From Liriodendron chinense (Eukaryota; Streptophyta; Magnoliopsida; Magnoliales; Magnoliaceae), in contig ML058447.1 in NCBI GenBank assembly GCA_003013855.2, positions 5,270,001 to 5,334,000 on the forward strand: a DNA stretch of 64,000 nt, given 5' to 3'. The translations under genes were made by a program, and so were the position numbers. Numbering within the stretch: the stretch's first letter is position 1; every line of letters begins with the position of its first letter. The notes under the pieces are model-generated. The model ran no database searches. It worked only from the letters and a program-made list of their open reading frames with translations, and had not been told where the DNA came from. This document shows, piece after piece, positions 34,717-47,196 of this stretch.

Positions 34717-36748
34717 ATGAGATTCACTCTTTTAAGATCACCTACATACAATATGGCCCACTTGCTGGGCTCAATGTCCAAGAATGCTGGTCACGTACTC
34801 AGTTGCAATAATATCTTGGTGAAGAGCCTTCAACGCGGGATGCGTCGTAAATGTGTAAAAAATGTACAGGTTCAGAGCCTTTAATTTGCGGGTCCCACAC
34901 CATAACTAACCAATGTCCATCGAGAAATGCTAGGTACACCCGCTCGCGTGAGATAATACCGGAATTCTGATGACACGTGTGAAACAAAAGGCATTTGACT
35001 AGGAGGTTGCTGTGTGAGCATTCTCTGGCCCATTCATCAAGCTTGCCATGTTTCTATGAGAAGAATGGAGAATTAGAAAAGGCAAAATGAGTGGATTTAC
35101 TACTGTGCCTGAGTGAGCAGCTTGAGGCATGATGGCCTGATCGTTCCGTGCAATCTTGGATGGTGTGATTGGTCACAGTCTCAATTCTATGGCAGATGAC
35201 TTTATTTGGTCGGAGTATTTGATGCTCCGATGCGGGTGATGCATTGATACTCGTGCACTTCAGGGATTTTACACGTAGCATAAATTAATTCGAAATAAAC
35301 TGAATGATGTCATTAAGGGCCCGTTTGAATAGCACCGAATAAGTTACTTTTTCTAATGGTACCAGAGAGTGAGTTTGGTTTATGATCACTTATGAAGAAC
35401 TTTTTTTTTTTTAACGCGCACCCACACGAGCACCATGCTGGGTGCTAGAACCCATGTCCCCGAGTCTACCATTTTCATACAAATAACTCTTTATTATTGA
35501 AAGTTACTTAATCACATCAGTTTAATAAGTAGAAATCAAGATAAGCTACTTGAGGATGATGCATAGGTATCTTAAGTAACTTTCGAAAACGCCCCATAAG
35601 TGATGGTCCCAAAATTAGATTGGTTGACGCATTCTTAAAATAATAAAAAAAAATTAAATTAAAATTAAAAAATTAAAAGAAAAAAAGATAGTTGAATCAT
35701 CCTAACCTTTAATTCGTGGACAATTATTTTTATACTAGGATTGGTGGATATTTTTCAATTTTAACCATCCAACAAGTTTCAACAACCTAATGTGAATGTA
35801 ACTCACATTTTAAAGATATCTTATGATTCCACTTTTTTTTGGCAACACATGACCTATTAAAATCAAAACGGCTCAAAGTCATGCACACGTTTGCGGTCGA
35901 AAAAAGTAACACAATGTGAGAATGATGCATGGTCCACACACAAGTGGCATGTGTGATCTAGCAACGTACTCAACAAGCTTTATAAAGCCCTGTCGATGCC
36001 AGATCTTTTACAATCCAAATACACTCGACAAAGCTATCTCACACAATGATACCAAAATGGAAAACTTTTCATGGACAATTAATGTTTTCGCAAAGACTAC
36101 GAAGATTTGAGAAGTGATTTACTCTTAGATTATAAAAAAAACAAGGGATGTGATGAGGAATTTGAGTCCAACTATGATACGATCGGTAACCTTTGAAAAT
36201 GAAACATGGATCGAAAAGGAAACCAATATAGCCTTTGCTCTTCCCAATCTATATAAAGAGCACCTAACCAATAGCTTGATGTTAGACCTAATTTGCGGAT
36301 TAATGGACCAACCATGCATTAATTATGGAGATCAACTAAATTATATCAATGAATCAAATAATTGTACCTTAAGAAGCTATTAATGTCTACAAAAAGAACC
36401 AACTCGATCTTTTGCACCGTACACACCTAAGGAAACTATTTCAATGGAACTCTAGTTTCATATGTATTGTTGAGGGGACTAAGACTCTAAACATATAGAT
36501 GAGGATGAGAAAAAGTTGAGTTCATCACAACTTCTTCCTTCCTTAAGAGTTTCCACACGATTAAGAGTTTTACGCCTATTCAAATTGTTGTGAATAGGAA
36601 GTGTAATCACTCCGGACTTGTCTTCAATAATCATATATATATAGTGGGGCCCACCGGTGTGGCCATCACAGTAATCCAATTATATGATCTAGCCCGATGA
36701 TCATGTGGGGCCCACCAAGTAGAGGTATTACAGTTGAGGCACCAAACC
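34717..36748. other. Non-coding interval with a possible Harbinger-like MITE and SINE piece
   Basis: No gene supported. At 35317-35595 a GGGCCCGTTTGAATAG end and its approximate complement (AAAACGCCCC) are each next to TAA, which could be a PIF/Harbinger-like MITE. Inside it, 35401-35475 read on the minus strand has a box-B-like GGTTCTAGCACCC and ends in about 14 A, resembling a 5'-truncated tRNA-derived SINE. Two short 'gtggggcccacc' sites lie at about 36645 and 36705. All of these are low-confidence readings. Confidence 0.3.
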
Positions 36749-36943
36749 CACTATGTAAAAAAGGCCCGTTTTCGACAGCCCTAAGTTGTCGTTTTATCTC
36801 AAATTCATCGTCTACCAAAATTTTCATGGTTGAATTCGATTTTCAACCGTCATAAACCCAAAAAAAATTGACAGCGCAGAAATGGTCGCCGAATACATGA
36901 GTCAGGAAAAAATCGAGCCTACCAGAAATAGGCAACCATGTAT
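36749..36943. mobile_element. Truncated CACTA-like end
   Basis: Starts CACTATGTAAAAAAGGCCCG, followed by 'ttcgacagccctaagttgtc' and 'gaattcgattttcaaccgtc', subterminal-style motifs. The partner end is not visible, and the sequence abuts the broken retroelement. Confidence 0.4.
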
Positions 36944-37932
36944 GTCAAACTCTAAGAGTTTGACTACCCATTTGGTAAGCCGTTCGGACTCCTCCAGCTT
37001 TTGTAGAACCTGCCACGGGGGTTGATTTGTTAGGACGGTGATGGAATGCGCCTAGAAGTATGGCCTTAAGCGTCTGACTGAGGTTATTAGTGCTAGGGCC
37101 AATTTCTCGAGGTCAGGATACTAGGTCTCCGCGTAGAGTTGTGCTTTGCTGATGTAGTAAACGGGCATTTGGACTCCGCTGTCGTCCCTGACCAAGGTCG
37201 AGACTGCTAGGTACAATGATATTCCTCCCCATGAACCAATTTTGACGGGAGCGAAGGTGACTCGAGGTAAGTCTTAAGATGTTGAAAGGTCAACTCGCAC
37301 TCGTCGGACCAGATGCCCTTGTGGCATTCCCTTAGTTGCCTAAAGAAGGGCAGACATTTGTCGGTCACCCTAGAGACGAACCGGCTCAAGGCCGTTATCC
37401 GTCATGTGAGGTGTTGGATTTCTTTGATGGTAGTCGGTGAGGACATCTCTCGGAGGGCTTCGATCTTTTTCGGATTCACTTCAATCTCGCGCTGGTGGAC
37501 CATGAAACCGAGGAACTTACCCGAGTTAACGCCGAAGGTGAAATTGCCTAGTCGAGTTTCATCTGGTATTGTCGCAGTGTGTTGAACATGCAACAGAGGT
37601 CGCGGAAGTGGTCATGGGGATGGATGCTTTTGACGAGCATGTCGTCGACGTACACCTGCATAATCCATCTGATTTGACCCCTTCGAGCAGGCTTTGTTGA
37701 GGTGGATGTAATCCGCACAGACCCTCCATTTACCACTCGCCTTTTTAATGAGCACGACATTCGCGATCCAGTTAGGGTAGTTAACCTCATTGACAATGCC
37801 GGCCTCCAGGAGTTTCTCCACCTCCTCATTAATGATTGCGTATCTCTCAGTATTGAAAGGTTGTCGCTTTTGTCGGACTAGCTTATGATCAGTGTTGACG
37901 CTGAGGCGATGCACCATAATACCTGGGTCGAT
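36944..37932 (-). pseudogene. Broken RT/RNase H part of the old Tat element
   Basis: The frames are interrupted, but several RT landmarks can be read: RQKRQPFNTERYA, KWRVCADYIHLNKACSKG, VYVDDMLVKS, GKFLGFMVHQREIEVNPKKI and FVSRVTDKCLPFFRQL, then the start of the RNase H region. The sequence jumps from the LNKAC motif straight to the YVDD motif (near 37680), so the middle of the palm domain, including the YSGYNQI and FGLKNAGATYQ blocks seen in the complete element, has been deleted. The fragment stops near 36944, before the RNase H catalytic residues. Confidence 0.8.
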
Positions 37933-38320
37933 TGTTCGCTCGCCTCAAGTGCAAGGCTTGCAATGTAGTAATAACTCGATAAGACTGAGGTTGATCCACA
38001 GGAAATTGTGGTAAACCAATTCAAACCATTCTAGAAACTTCAAATTCAGCAATTTTGAAGTTTGATTTTAAAAACAGTAACTTTTGTAAAAATCTGATAA
38101 TTTATAGAACTAAGGCCTCAAGGATTCACTTGTAGTAGTTCCCTGTGAATTCATTCATCCAAGCATAAACACAACTAGATTCGAAGTTTTATCTTTCATC
38201 TAGTTGGAAGATTAAGCATTCAAACATAATAATCCCACTTAAGTCAGAAAATAAGATTCTAGTTCTAACGACCTATAGAATTCAAACATATAGCATTCGA
38301 AGTAACAACCATGCCAAGAG

Positions 38321-40051
38321 TGTCACGCCCCGAAATTCGCAACCCGAGTGCAATAACCCAAGCCCGAGTTCCAGGGTGTGAATTGAAAATTCGAGCATAG
38401 ATTCCTTGAAATTTCATTCTACACATAGCATATTTAAAATAAATCCCAAATATAATTTTTTTTCCACTAATGTCTTATTACATTGAATTTTACAAAACTA
38501 AAACAAATCGTTTACATTCAACGCTTGTGTGATATGTGACCCTCTGAGTACTTTGTTCCGTCTATGTCTTTTTCTTCCTGTGAACCTGCAAGAATTGTGG
38601 TGATTTTGGTGAGCTAAAAGCCCAGTGAGGTCATTTCCATCACAAGTAATATTCCAGTTGATAAGAGACAGCATGTGAATCATCAACAGATAAAATTGTA
38701 TGAAATAAACGAGGATGAGGTTATGATTGATATACTTTATGATTTATTATAAGTGGAACATGATTATCATGATGTCATGTATGTTATGATACGTGTGAGA
38801 GCAATAAAACGTAGGAACTCGCTGCCACTGAACATTAGGAATCTGTCACAAATCAACCATGCTCACCTAACCGGTACAGCGAGGCGGCAAATCAACTATG
38901 CACGCCAGTGGACAAATCAACCATGCACCACTGATCCAACCGAGCAAATCAACCATGCTCAATAAGTGAAACGACCAGAACTCGCTGCCACTGAACATCA
39001 GGAACCTGTCGCAAATCAACCATGCTCACCTAACCGGTACAGCGAGGCGGCAAATCAACCATGCACGCCAGGAGTCAAATCAACCATGCTCCTGTTTTGT
39101 CGTTGTGTATAAAAATGTATATGAATGTCATGAATCATGGAAACATATCTTCAAGCATACAATGCATCTCAACACAATTCCAATCACACCATGCATGTGT
39201 CATCTTTGTTTAAGTAGTTCTTTGTCTTAAACATTTAGTTTGTAGTAAATTTAAGGCCGCTGAGAATAATTTGGAAAGTCATTAAAATACATAAGGTAAC
39301 CTAAGTCGAGTTAGTCTAATATCTTGATATGTACAACTAGATGGGATGCTTTGGGAAAAATATCAAGAATGAATAATTATAATACGATACTTAAGAATAG
39401 AGATCGGAGGGGTTTCCATACCTAAGACTCCCTTACAATTAACAGAGAAGAATAAAGACCATATTAAAAACTTCATTAAGAAAGCGAATTGGAAAACGGA
39501 TTCCTTACCCAAGAATCCAATGATTAAACAACAAAAGAAGGAATTAAGACCTAGAATTTAGTAACTAGAGGACCAAAGAAGATTAACCAGAAAATCATGA
39601 GATGAATCACTCACAGTTTGATGATTCCTAAGCTCCAAACAAGTCCCAACTTGAATCTGAGTTGACTCAGCGAATCGACTCGGTATAGAGAGGAAATCTC
39701 TTCTTCTTTCTTTTTCTTCCTTCTTTCTTTCTCCTTCTTCCTTCTTTCTTCTTTCTTTCCTTCTTTCTTTCTCCTTCTTCCTTCTTTCTTCTTTCTTTCC
39801 TTCTCTCCTTTCTTTCTTCTTCTCTTTTTCTTCTTCTCTCTTCTTTTCTTTTTCTTTCTTCTTTCTCCTTCTTCTTTTCTCTTTCTTCTTTTCTTCTTCT
39901 TCTCTTTCTTTCTTCTTCCTTTCTCTTTCTTCTTCTTCTTCTTCTTTTCTTTTCCTATCCCTTGCTGTGACTGGGACGCTGTAGCCACAGCTACAGCAGC
40001 CCCACTCACAGCACACGCACCTCCCTCTCTCTCTCTCTCTTTCTCACCGCT

Positions 40052-40082
<31 letters not shown>

Positions 40083-41807
40083 ACGTCTCTCTTCTATTAA
40101 AACTACATAGGGGGTTTTATACAATTCCCTATCTGAGTTTGAACTGTCCAAGACGGACTTGGATAGCTGGCGCTTGCGGCAAAACAACCGAACCGGTGAT
40201 CATGGAGTTTGAGTTGGAGAAGGATCCCGTGTTCGTTTCTTGAAAAAGCTACAGGTGAACCGTTGGAGACCTAGGTGGGGTCCACACGACTCTAACGGAC
40301 CAGCCCCCAGGCTACCATGCAAAATAACGATCAGGATCTTTGCTATTCTTATTTGGAACAGCGATTTAGAGTGGGCCATGCAGAGATCTATCGACTACAA
40401 GATTTGGATGGACGGGATTCCGATGGGTCGTGCACCAGATGGACAGATTGGATTTGAGATGTGGGGTCCACGGATGGATGGCGTTGAGCGCCCAGGTCGG
40501 CAGCGAGCGTTGCTGTCGCAGCGACGAAGAAGAAGGAGAGTGTTCTCACCCTCCGCACGGTCCGCACCTGCGTGAAACGCGGTCCACTCGTTGGGAAGCT
40601 AGGTGGGGCCCACACGATCCTACACACAAGGTTTGAGAGGTCCATGCACATCAGGGAGGCAGATCTTGAGTTTCTTCTGTTGGAATAGTGAATCGAAGTG
40701 GGCCATACAATCGACCGTAGGTGTCGAGACTACCAACCACTTAGGTCTAGGTGGGACGCACTCCAGATGAACGGACTGGATCCACTGATGAGGTCCATTA
40801 AGATGGACGGTGAGGACTGTAATGGCGGCAGCGGCAGCGCTATCGCTACAGGATTTGAGAAGAAGACGGACTTCCGTCCGTGTCTTGCAACGCACGCGGT
40901 CAACGCGTGTTGACCGGGCTCAAACCGTGCACACAATGCACGTGGGTCCCACCATGATGTGTGTACGAAATCTATTCTGACCATCCGGTAGGTCACCTGA
41001 TTTTAAGGTATGACACAAAAAATGAAGCAAATCCGAGTTTAGATGGCCCACTTATGGCCCGTTTCTTGATTAGGACATTTGTAGGATGATCTAAGGTTTG
41101 AAATTTGACGTGTATGGTTGGATCATGTCCTAGAACTAGTATACGAAGTTTTGTACGAGAATGATAGCCAGAAATCCTGATACTTGAAATGGTCTTACAA
41201 CTTAAGTTTAACAAACGGTATTGTGATAATACTTGTAGATTATGAGTTTTACGAAGCCTGGCACTTCCATGCTATTCTAGAGTTCATGTTGAGCGATTTA
41301 AATGAAGGGACCATATAATAATTCCCCAAGGATGATTTATTATTGATTTATCAATATTAAAGTTATTTAATTTATTAAATAACTATCTAATCTATAATTT
41401 GAATTATTCTAAAATCCTAGAGTGCTACAAACACACCCGAGCAGATTCATAGGGCCGAGAACTCGCTGGTCTAAGCATATGTCCGGTGACGAACACGATG
41501 TACGAATTAGATTTATAGACAGACGTGAGTACAGGATGATGTACGGCGGTTCACATTGATCGCGAAATTTGAAATCATAATGGAAGGTTAGATCTTCCGG
41601 TCTAGTAACGATAGATCCTTCTAACGGTCAGTTTATTGACTTAGTTAAGTATACTGAGTTTTCAAGGGACTTAAAAAGTGTTGGAACGCATATAAAAGTA
41701 CATACGTGTGTGGATGCGAGTGAACAACACGGCCTAGAATTTAAGTTCTCACGTCTGAACATATACTCGTGTATTTACTCATGCGTTTGAATTTTCGGGG
41801 CATTACA
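38321..41807 (-). mobile_element. ~3.5 kb solo LTR, copy B
   Basis: Inverted relative to copy A (16251-19679). It starts TGTCACGCCCCGAAATTCGC and ends CGGGGCATTACA. The 5-bp target duplication is perfect: aagag at 38316-38320 and 41808-41812. It shares with copy A the end sequences, the phased 14-mer array, the purine-rich leader (here CT on the plus strand, 39690-40085) and the region around 40900-41060. A TATA-like GTATAAAACCCCC is at about 40113-40125 on the minus strand. Confidence 0.75.
38850..39089 (-). repeat. Seven-copy GCATGGTTGATTTG array in solo LTR copy B
   Basis: CAAATCAACCATGC on the plus strand occurs seven times (one copy with a T for C), with the same intervening words as in copy A. 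Confidence 0.85.
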
Positions 41808-42677
41808 AAGAGATTATGGCATGCTCTAAGGTTATTATAATTCGAATCTAATCAATCCAAATATGATAATCTCAGAGAATTGCAAGAAACCCATGTCCGA
41901 AGCATATGAACTCTCATAAAACATAAAAAAATATAAACTTTATTCAAAGTAGAACTTAAAAATCCAAACTTTAAGTAAATCTATTTGAATTAAACAAATT
42001 CTAAGCTTCACCCCTTAGCCTTAGCTAAGAGGTTCTAGCCAAGCATCATCATGCTACAACTAAAAGCAATGAAAAACAACTAAAAAACATGAAAAATTGA
42101 ATTTGAGAGAGTTGTAAATGCTCCACGACGATCCTCTTCACCTCCCACAAGTTTCCAAGCCTTCTATGATGCCTTAGGAATGAACCCTAGGTGTCCTTTT
42201 ATAATAATGAAGCTTCACCAACTTAGAAATTTCTAGAATTCATGTATTACTTACGCAGCTGTAAATAGTTCCAATTGATGTTCCTCGATTGAACGAAAAT
42301 TCTGTCTAGAGAGTGCAGAAGTTTTTTAGTCATGAATTCTGATTTTTCGATTGATCGGAATTTCACTCCAGAAATATTTCAGTGTTATTTTCTGAACTTT
42401 CTGCATTTTACTTTTACGCCCTGTAGTTCTGCACTATGATTTTTCTGGCCATTTTATGTCGTTAACTTGATTTTTGTAGGGTTTTTTGTTCATTTCTTTT
42501 ACTCATTAAAGCTTGGTCTTCTAATCACTCAAAATCCTTTAAATTAATAATAAATCCATGACACCTCTCTTTTACCTACAAACACAAAAACAAGCACAAG
42601 TCATCAACTTTAACAACTTAAACTATGCAATTGTACTATGAATTGGGGTTCAGATGTGCATAATTCATGGCTCAACA

Positions 42678-45110
42678 TTGATCCCCGGCATGTCCTGATG
42701 GGACCAAGCGAACACGTTGGAGTATTCCCTCAGGAACTCAGCGAGTTCATGCTGGAGCCCGAGGTCAAGTTGTGACCCGATCTGCACCATATTCGCTAGG
42801 TCTCGATCGTCGACCAGGACAACAAGGAGTTCTTTGGCTGGAGTGCCCCACTCCTAAGATTCATTGCGGGGGTCAAGGGAGGTATCTCGGGCGATTGTCG
42901 AGACTTGTGCCTTGCCCCAAAGAGCCATTTCGTAGCAGTGTCGGGCTTCCTACTGATCTCCCTTGATCGTCCTGACCCCTCCGCCTACCGAGAACTTCAT
43001 GGCAAGGTGGTATATGGATATCACGGGCTTGAGGGCCCACAGGGTCGGTCGACCAACAATGGTGTTGTAGACCGACGAGGTATCTACTACAAAAAAATCA
43101 ACCATGAGGAGGACCTTATGGGGGGCCTCGCCCACAATAATCGGTAGGGCAATGCTCCCCTCTGGCATGGCAACCTCGCCTGCGAACCCGAGGAAGGGTG
43201 TCCTCACAGGTCGGAGTTTGTCCCTGTCGATCTCCATCTTATCGAAAGCAGATGCGTGAAGGATGTTGACCGAACTCCTAGTGTTGACCATCATCCTGTA
43301 TATTCTTTGGTTGGCGACCATCATGACCATAATTAGCAAGTCATCATGGGGTTGGATCACTCCCTTCGCATCTTCCTTGGTGAAAATGATGGGGGGTGAG
43401 TTGATTCGGGGAGTTTTGTTCAGTCGTCCGACATAGTTGATCGAGTGCACGACCTCACCCTGATGTGCCTTCCGAGCATAGGCCTTGCGGGTGTTGGCGG
43501 AATCGCCCCCGGTGGGTCCGCCGAATGTCGTGTGGATCTCCCCTACCGGGTCGTTGCCAACACCCTCATCCCGGTTCTCGAGTTTAGGTTCCGACCTCTG
43601 CCTATCCCGGCGTCGTGCGATGTACTCTCGCATGTGGTCATCTCGTATAAGCTTCTCGATCTGCTTCTTTAAGTCGAAGTAGTCCACTGTGTTGTGCCCA
43701 TGGTCCTTGTGGAAGAGGTAATATTTAGACATGCTCCGCATGTTCGGGTCAGTCCTCAACTTCCCCAGGGATTTGAACACATTTCGGTCCTTCATGGCGA
43801 CGAGCACTTGGTCGACTGGTGTGTTCAGAGGTGTATATCGGCTGAAGCGGCTGGCCAACGGCCTCGAGGCTCAAGGGGCATCGCTCTGCCTGACTGGCTG
43901 CAGAAGTCCTTTTGGCGCTTCTTCTTAGGCTCTTTCTTCGCCTCTCTCCTTCTTTTCGAGGATCCGCCCCCGACCTTATGGTTGCTGACAAGTTCCTTGG
44001 CATTTATGTCCTTCTGAGCTCGGATCAAGAGCTCAGACACTGTGGTCAGGGGCTTTTTCCTGATCGACCAAGGGAACTTCCCTTGTCGTAGTCCGGCGAT
44101 CATCGCATAGAGGGTCACCTCCTCGGTTAGACCCTCAATATAGATGGCTTCGGAGTTAAACCAAGCCAAGTAGTCTTTCAGTGACTCATTGTCCCTTTGC
44201 CTAATCGTCCCAAGGTGAGTAGAATGTCTCCTGGTTTCGGCACTGCCAATAAACTGTGTCGTGAACACGCGGTCAAGCTGTATGAAGGAGTTGATGGTCC
44301 CCGACTTCAAGTTCCGAAACTAAAGTCACGTAGAAGCAGCGAGGGTTAGTGGGAAAGCCTTGCACATGATGGGTCCACTGGCACCCTGCAGGTCCATCTA
44401 GGTTCGGAAGGACTCCAGGTGCTTGGCGGGGTCCCCCACTCCTATATAAGGTTTTAAGTGCTGGGGCATCTTGAGGCCCTCTGACCGTGGTTCGGCCTAG
44501 ATGACATTGGTGAATGGGAACCCCATTTGCTCAACCGTGGCATCGACGGAGGCGAGTCCTTGGTTCTGGTCCGTCCACTGCATACTGTCGAGCTTCTATT
44601 GGAGATCGCAGATCCGCGCCTCCTAGGGTGCTTGGCTCTCCGCAATATACTTGGGCCTCGGTTGCCCAGGGGCCGCAACACTAGGGGCCACGGCCATCTA
44701 GGCTTGACGTCTTTCCTCCAACGTATGGCGGAGGTCGGATGCGGCCAATGCAGTTACTGGCCGGGTCCCGGTTGGGGCGGCCTTGCTAGCCTAGTCTTCT
44801 TCGTCGGGCTCCGACCCTCGGTCGTTCCCATGATATGATTGGGCATGTTCGGGGGTGGGAACACCTAGCGAGGGTTGCTAGACCCGACCCTCCAAGAGGG
44901 TGGTGAGGTATCGTATCTGATCTTCGAGGATAGAGAGGCAGCCTCAACAGTTGCGGGACCGTTGGTGGCCGAACCCTTGTTGGGACTGAAGAGGGGACAC
45001 CACTTGCACAGCGGGTGAGCGGGCCACCTCATTTAGCTCGAGCTTGGAGGTGGATGGTCCCGCTACCGCGGGGGCCTTGCCCTTGTTCTTTCAATGGCCA
45101 ATCATTTAGG
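42678..45110 (-). pseudogene. Gag-protease part of the old Tat element
   Basis: Minus-strand pieces show the retrotransposon gag core (FTTQFIGSAETRRHSTHLGT, NESLKDYLAWFNSEA), a knuckle-like segment (LFHKDHGHNTVDYFDLKKQI, whose two cysteine positions of the intact relative read as Leu-adjacent Tyr and Tyr), and the aspartic protease region followed by NTIVGRPTLWALKP. The catalytic D-T-G reads N-T-R (MMVNTRSSVNILHASAF), so the protease would be dead. The longest open piece is 43858-42950. Upstream gag is in different frames with stops. Confidence 0.8.
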
Positions 45111-45169
45111 TGAGGCGAATGATGAGACCTGAGGTAAGTGCTATCTCGACAATGGGTGAGAACGCCGCG

Positions 45170-45187
45170 TTCCCACAGATGGCGCCA
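45170..45187 (-). other. Primer binding site of the old Tat element
   Basis: Minus strand TGGCGCCATCTGTGGGAA, directly inside the LTR. It is the same PBS type as in the complete element (55179-55195) and typical of the Tat/Athila group. Confidence 0.7.
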
Positions 45188-45192
45188 GCTGC

Positions 45193-45887
45193 TGTTGTTG
45201 AAATTCTGCAACTAGCACGACGGACCGAGCTCCATCGTAGGGTGGAGATTCCTTGGTTAAGGGGGTTTTGGATGACCTATAAGGAGGAAAGTGGAAGGCA
45301 GATGAAGGGGGGCCAGGATTCGGCCGTTAGCCCTCTAATGCTAAAGTTAGGTCGGGAATGTAAATGGGTAGCAGGTCGACTTAGGGATTGATTGTGCGTA
45401 CCTTTTCCTCATGCGGTGAGGGTATTTATGGGCAAGGGACCTCCACCAACCCCCTGGTCCAATGGGACAGGGCAGGTAGAGTGATTCGGACTGCCTTGCC
45501 GATTAATCACGGTGAGTGGCACCATACGCCACCCCTTAACATAATTATGGGGGCAGTTGTAGGTGTTATGCTACCTGTCAGGTCATTTATGGGAGTGTCG
45601 TACCCTCGCTTAGCTAGTTTCTTGCAACTCCCGCCATGTTCGAGGTCAGATCGTACGATCGAGCCAATTTTAGAAGATGAGGTCGAGGTCCTAATTTTGC
45701 ATTACAGATGCCGGGACGATCTTCAATCTTTAACCTATGGGTTGAGCCATGATTGAAATACTGATACTGACCTTCCTTATGCGTGAGACTATGGTTCCAA
45801 TGGAGACCTGGGCCGGTCCGCATTGGGTGACCTTCGTCGCGATGGAGAGCTTGGTATAAAGCTTGGCCTCCCAAGGTTCATCCAACA
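45193..45887 (-). repeat. 5' LTR of the old Tat element
   Basis: About 695 bp bounded by TGTTG and CAACA. On the minus strand a CCATAAATACCC TATA-like box lies near 45427. The right boundary is inferred from the terminal dinucleotides because the partner LTR is missing. Confidence 0.55.
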
Positions 45888-46035
45888 GCTCAACTAAGCT
45901 AAGCTAAGCTCCTCGAGATACATCCCTATAATAATAACCCGACCAAAAAATCATGCTTGTCTGACTCGTTAGATGGGCCATACAGGTGTACTAAATACAG
46001 ATGGATGGTGTGGACATAGTCACAGAGGTGGGCCC
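45888..46035. other. Left flank of the complete Tat element, ending in target duplication
   Basis: Contains a short MITE-like piece ('atggatggtgtgg', 'gaggtgggccc') and ends with GGCCC (46031-46035), the target duplication matched at 55772-55776. Confidence 0.6.
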
Positions 46036-46608
46036 TGTTGATGCTGATTTCTAGTCAACAGACGAGGTGATAGAATTTATATGCGGAGGAACGATCGTCA
46101 CGGCAGAAATCCTTCCTTGGAATTGGAGCAGGTGCTCGAATCAAAGGCTCGGCTTTGAATCTGTAAAACACCACAGAAAATAGTAAAGGGGGTGGCTGGG
46201 GTCCAGCCGTGAACCCTCCGATGCCTAAATTAATAATGGCCTTTGAGAATCGTAAGACTATTTTGAATAGAGATTATTGTCATACCTGTAATCGTTGTTA
46301 ATCTTCTTATTTATAGACATTGATAGGAAGATTATTGAGCTGAGATCACGGCATATATCTTGCCCGGGAATCCAGGCGAAAATCTCGGGTCGTTCTGTTT
46401 TTTCGGGCTGTTCCGATCCGCAAGGGATGCGCCCTCATTTATAGGCCGTGTGAGGAGGAGATGAGTTCGGCTTCCGTCTACCCGTCAGATTGGGTCCGAT
46501 TCGATCTGACCTCGGAGAGGGCGAAGTCATCAGCTCAGGCCTTCAACTTGCTATATTATTCCGAGGTCTTTTATCCTCGGGTCGGTTATGAGAAATTATC
46601 CCATAACA
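46036..46608 (-). repeat. 3' LTR of the complete Tat element
   Basis: Left-hand copy; plus-strand ends TGTTGATGCTG and CCCATAACA. Same length as the right-hand LTR. Confidence 0.95.
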
Positions 46609-46610
46609 GC

Positions 46611-46627
46611 TGTCCCCCCACTCCCAA
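46611..46627 (-). other. Polypurine tract
   Basis: Minus strand CTTGGGAGTGGGGGGACA, immediately inside the 3' LTR, the position expected for plus-strand DNA priming. Confidence 0.7.
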
Positions 46628-46938
46628 GGTGGATATTTCCATCTCGAGAGTAAATGTAGCTGACCTCGTTTTGACGGCAACTGCGCTTTAAATGTGCTGT
46701 TTCAAATTTTGAAAAGGCGCAATGATGATCGTATGGCGCGGCAGCCTTTTATTTCGGCGGACGAACGGTGTGAAGACACGTGGGGCCTCGTATCTTCGAA
46801 CGGACGGGCCGAATATCGTTATCCAATGAGATGCTGACATGTGGCAAATCTCGTCGATAGTCGCGTCGGTTCGTTCTTTGAGACCATGGATGACCGCCGC
46901 GTGGCACAGCACGTCCTGCGTGCTGTCTCCTGCTACAG

Positions 46939-46945
46939 TATAAAT
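46939..46945 (+). promoter_or_regulatory. TATA box upstream of the antisense gene
   Basis: 'acagtataaatactg' lies on the plus strand about 330 bp outside the LTR and about 250 bp upstream of the ATG at 47197. A pyrimidine-rich leader follows (46965-47195). It suggests the antisense gene has its own promoter rather than using the LTR. Confidence 0.55.
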
Positions 46946-47196
46946 ACTGTATTTAAGAATTTTTCGGGATTTCTTGCTTCTTCCCTATTTGCGATTTCTC
47001 TTCTTCCGCTCTACAGTTCTCCCTGCGATTCCTTCTGGGCCATCCTCTGTGACCCGATTCGGACCGCTGTGATCTTATCAAGGTGTCCTTACTTCCTTTC
47101 CTTGGCCCATTCCTTTTCCGAAAAATAATCCGGTACGTTCATCTTTCTTTTTTGCTTCCGCTCAGTTCTTAGTTCCCCCCTTTGTTTTCTTTTTTA

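Larger units (their letters stand above)
37933..42677. mobile_element. ~1.25 kb solo LTR (interrupted by a second solo LTR)
   Basis: Starts TGTTCGCTCGCC and ends GGCTCAACA. Flanks are tcgat (37928-37932) and ttgat (42678-42682), a 5-bp target duplication with one CpG-type change. Removing the insertion restores the reading order of the interrupted retroelement. After subtracting the nested 3.5-kb insertion it is about 1,253 bp with no coding domain, best explained as a solo LTR of an unidentified family. Confidence 0.65.
36944..45887 (-). mobile_element. Old, 3'-truncated Tat-lineage Ty3/Gypsy element with nested insertions
   Basis: Read on the minus strand: a 5' LTR (45887-45193), PBS (45187-45170), gag and protease (to about 42950), the start of RT (42949-42678), a nested 4.7-kb insertion, then the rest of RT and the beginning of RNase H (37932-36944). 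Integrase and the 3' LTR are missing. Stops, a protease active-site change and an internal RT deletion show it is inactive. It is related to, but clearly diverged from, the element at 46036-55771. Confidence 0.8.

Noticed and set aside
35401..35475. Firm SINE call
   Set aside because: There is a box-B-like motif and an A tail, but no box A or target duplication was found; kept only as a low-confidence note.
39558..40016. Long Arg/Glu/Lys-rich ORFs on the minus strand
   Set aside because: They are translations of a purine-rich (GAA/GA)n leader region in the solo LTR. Both overlapping frames give similar charged low-complexity peptides, so coding is not supported.
43445..44017. Plus-strand ORFs across the old Tat gag-protease region
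   Set aside because: They are shadows of the minus-strand gag-protease reading; no plus-strand features support them.
45614..45874. 86-aa minus-strand ORF in the old LTR
   Set aside because: No conserved domain, and its position is within the inferred LTR.
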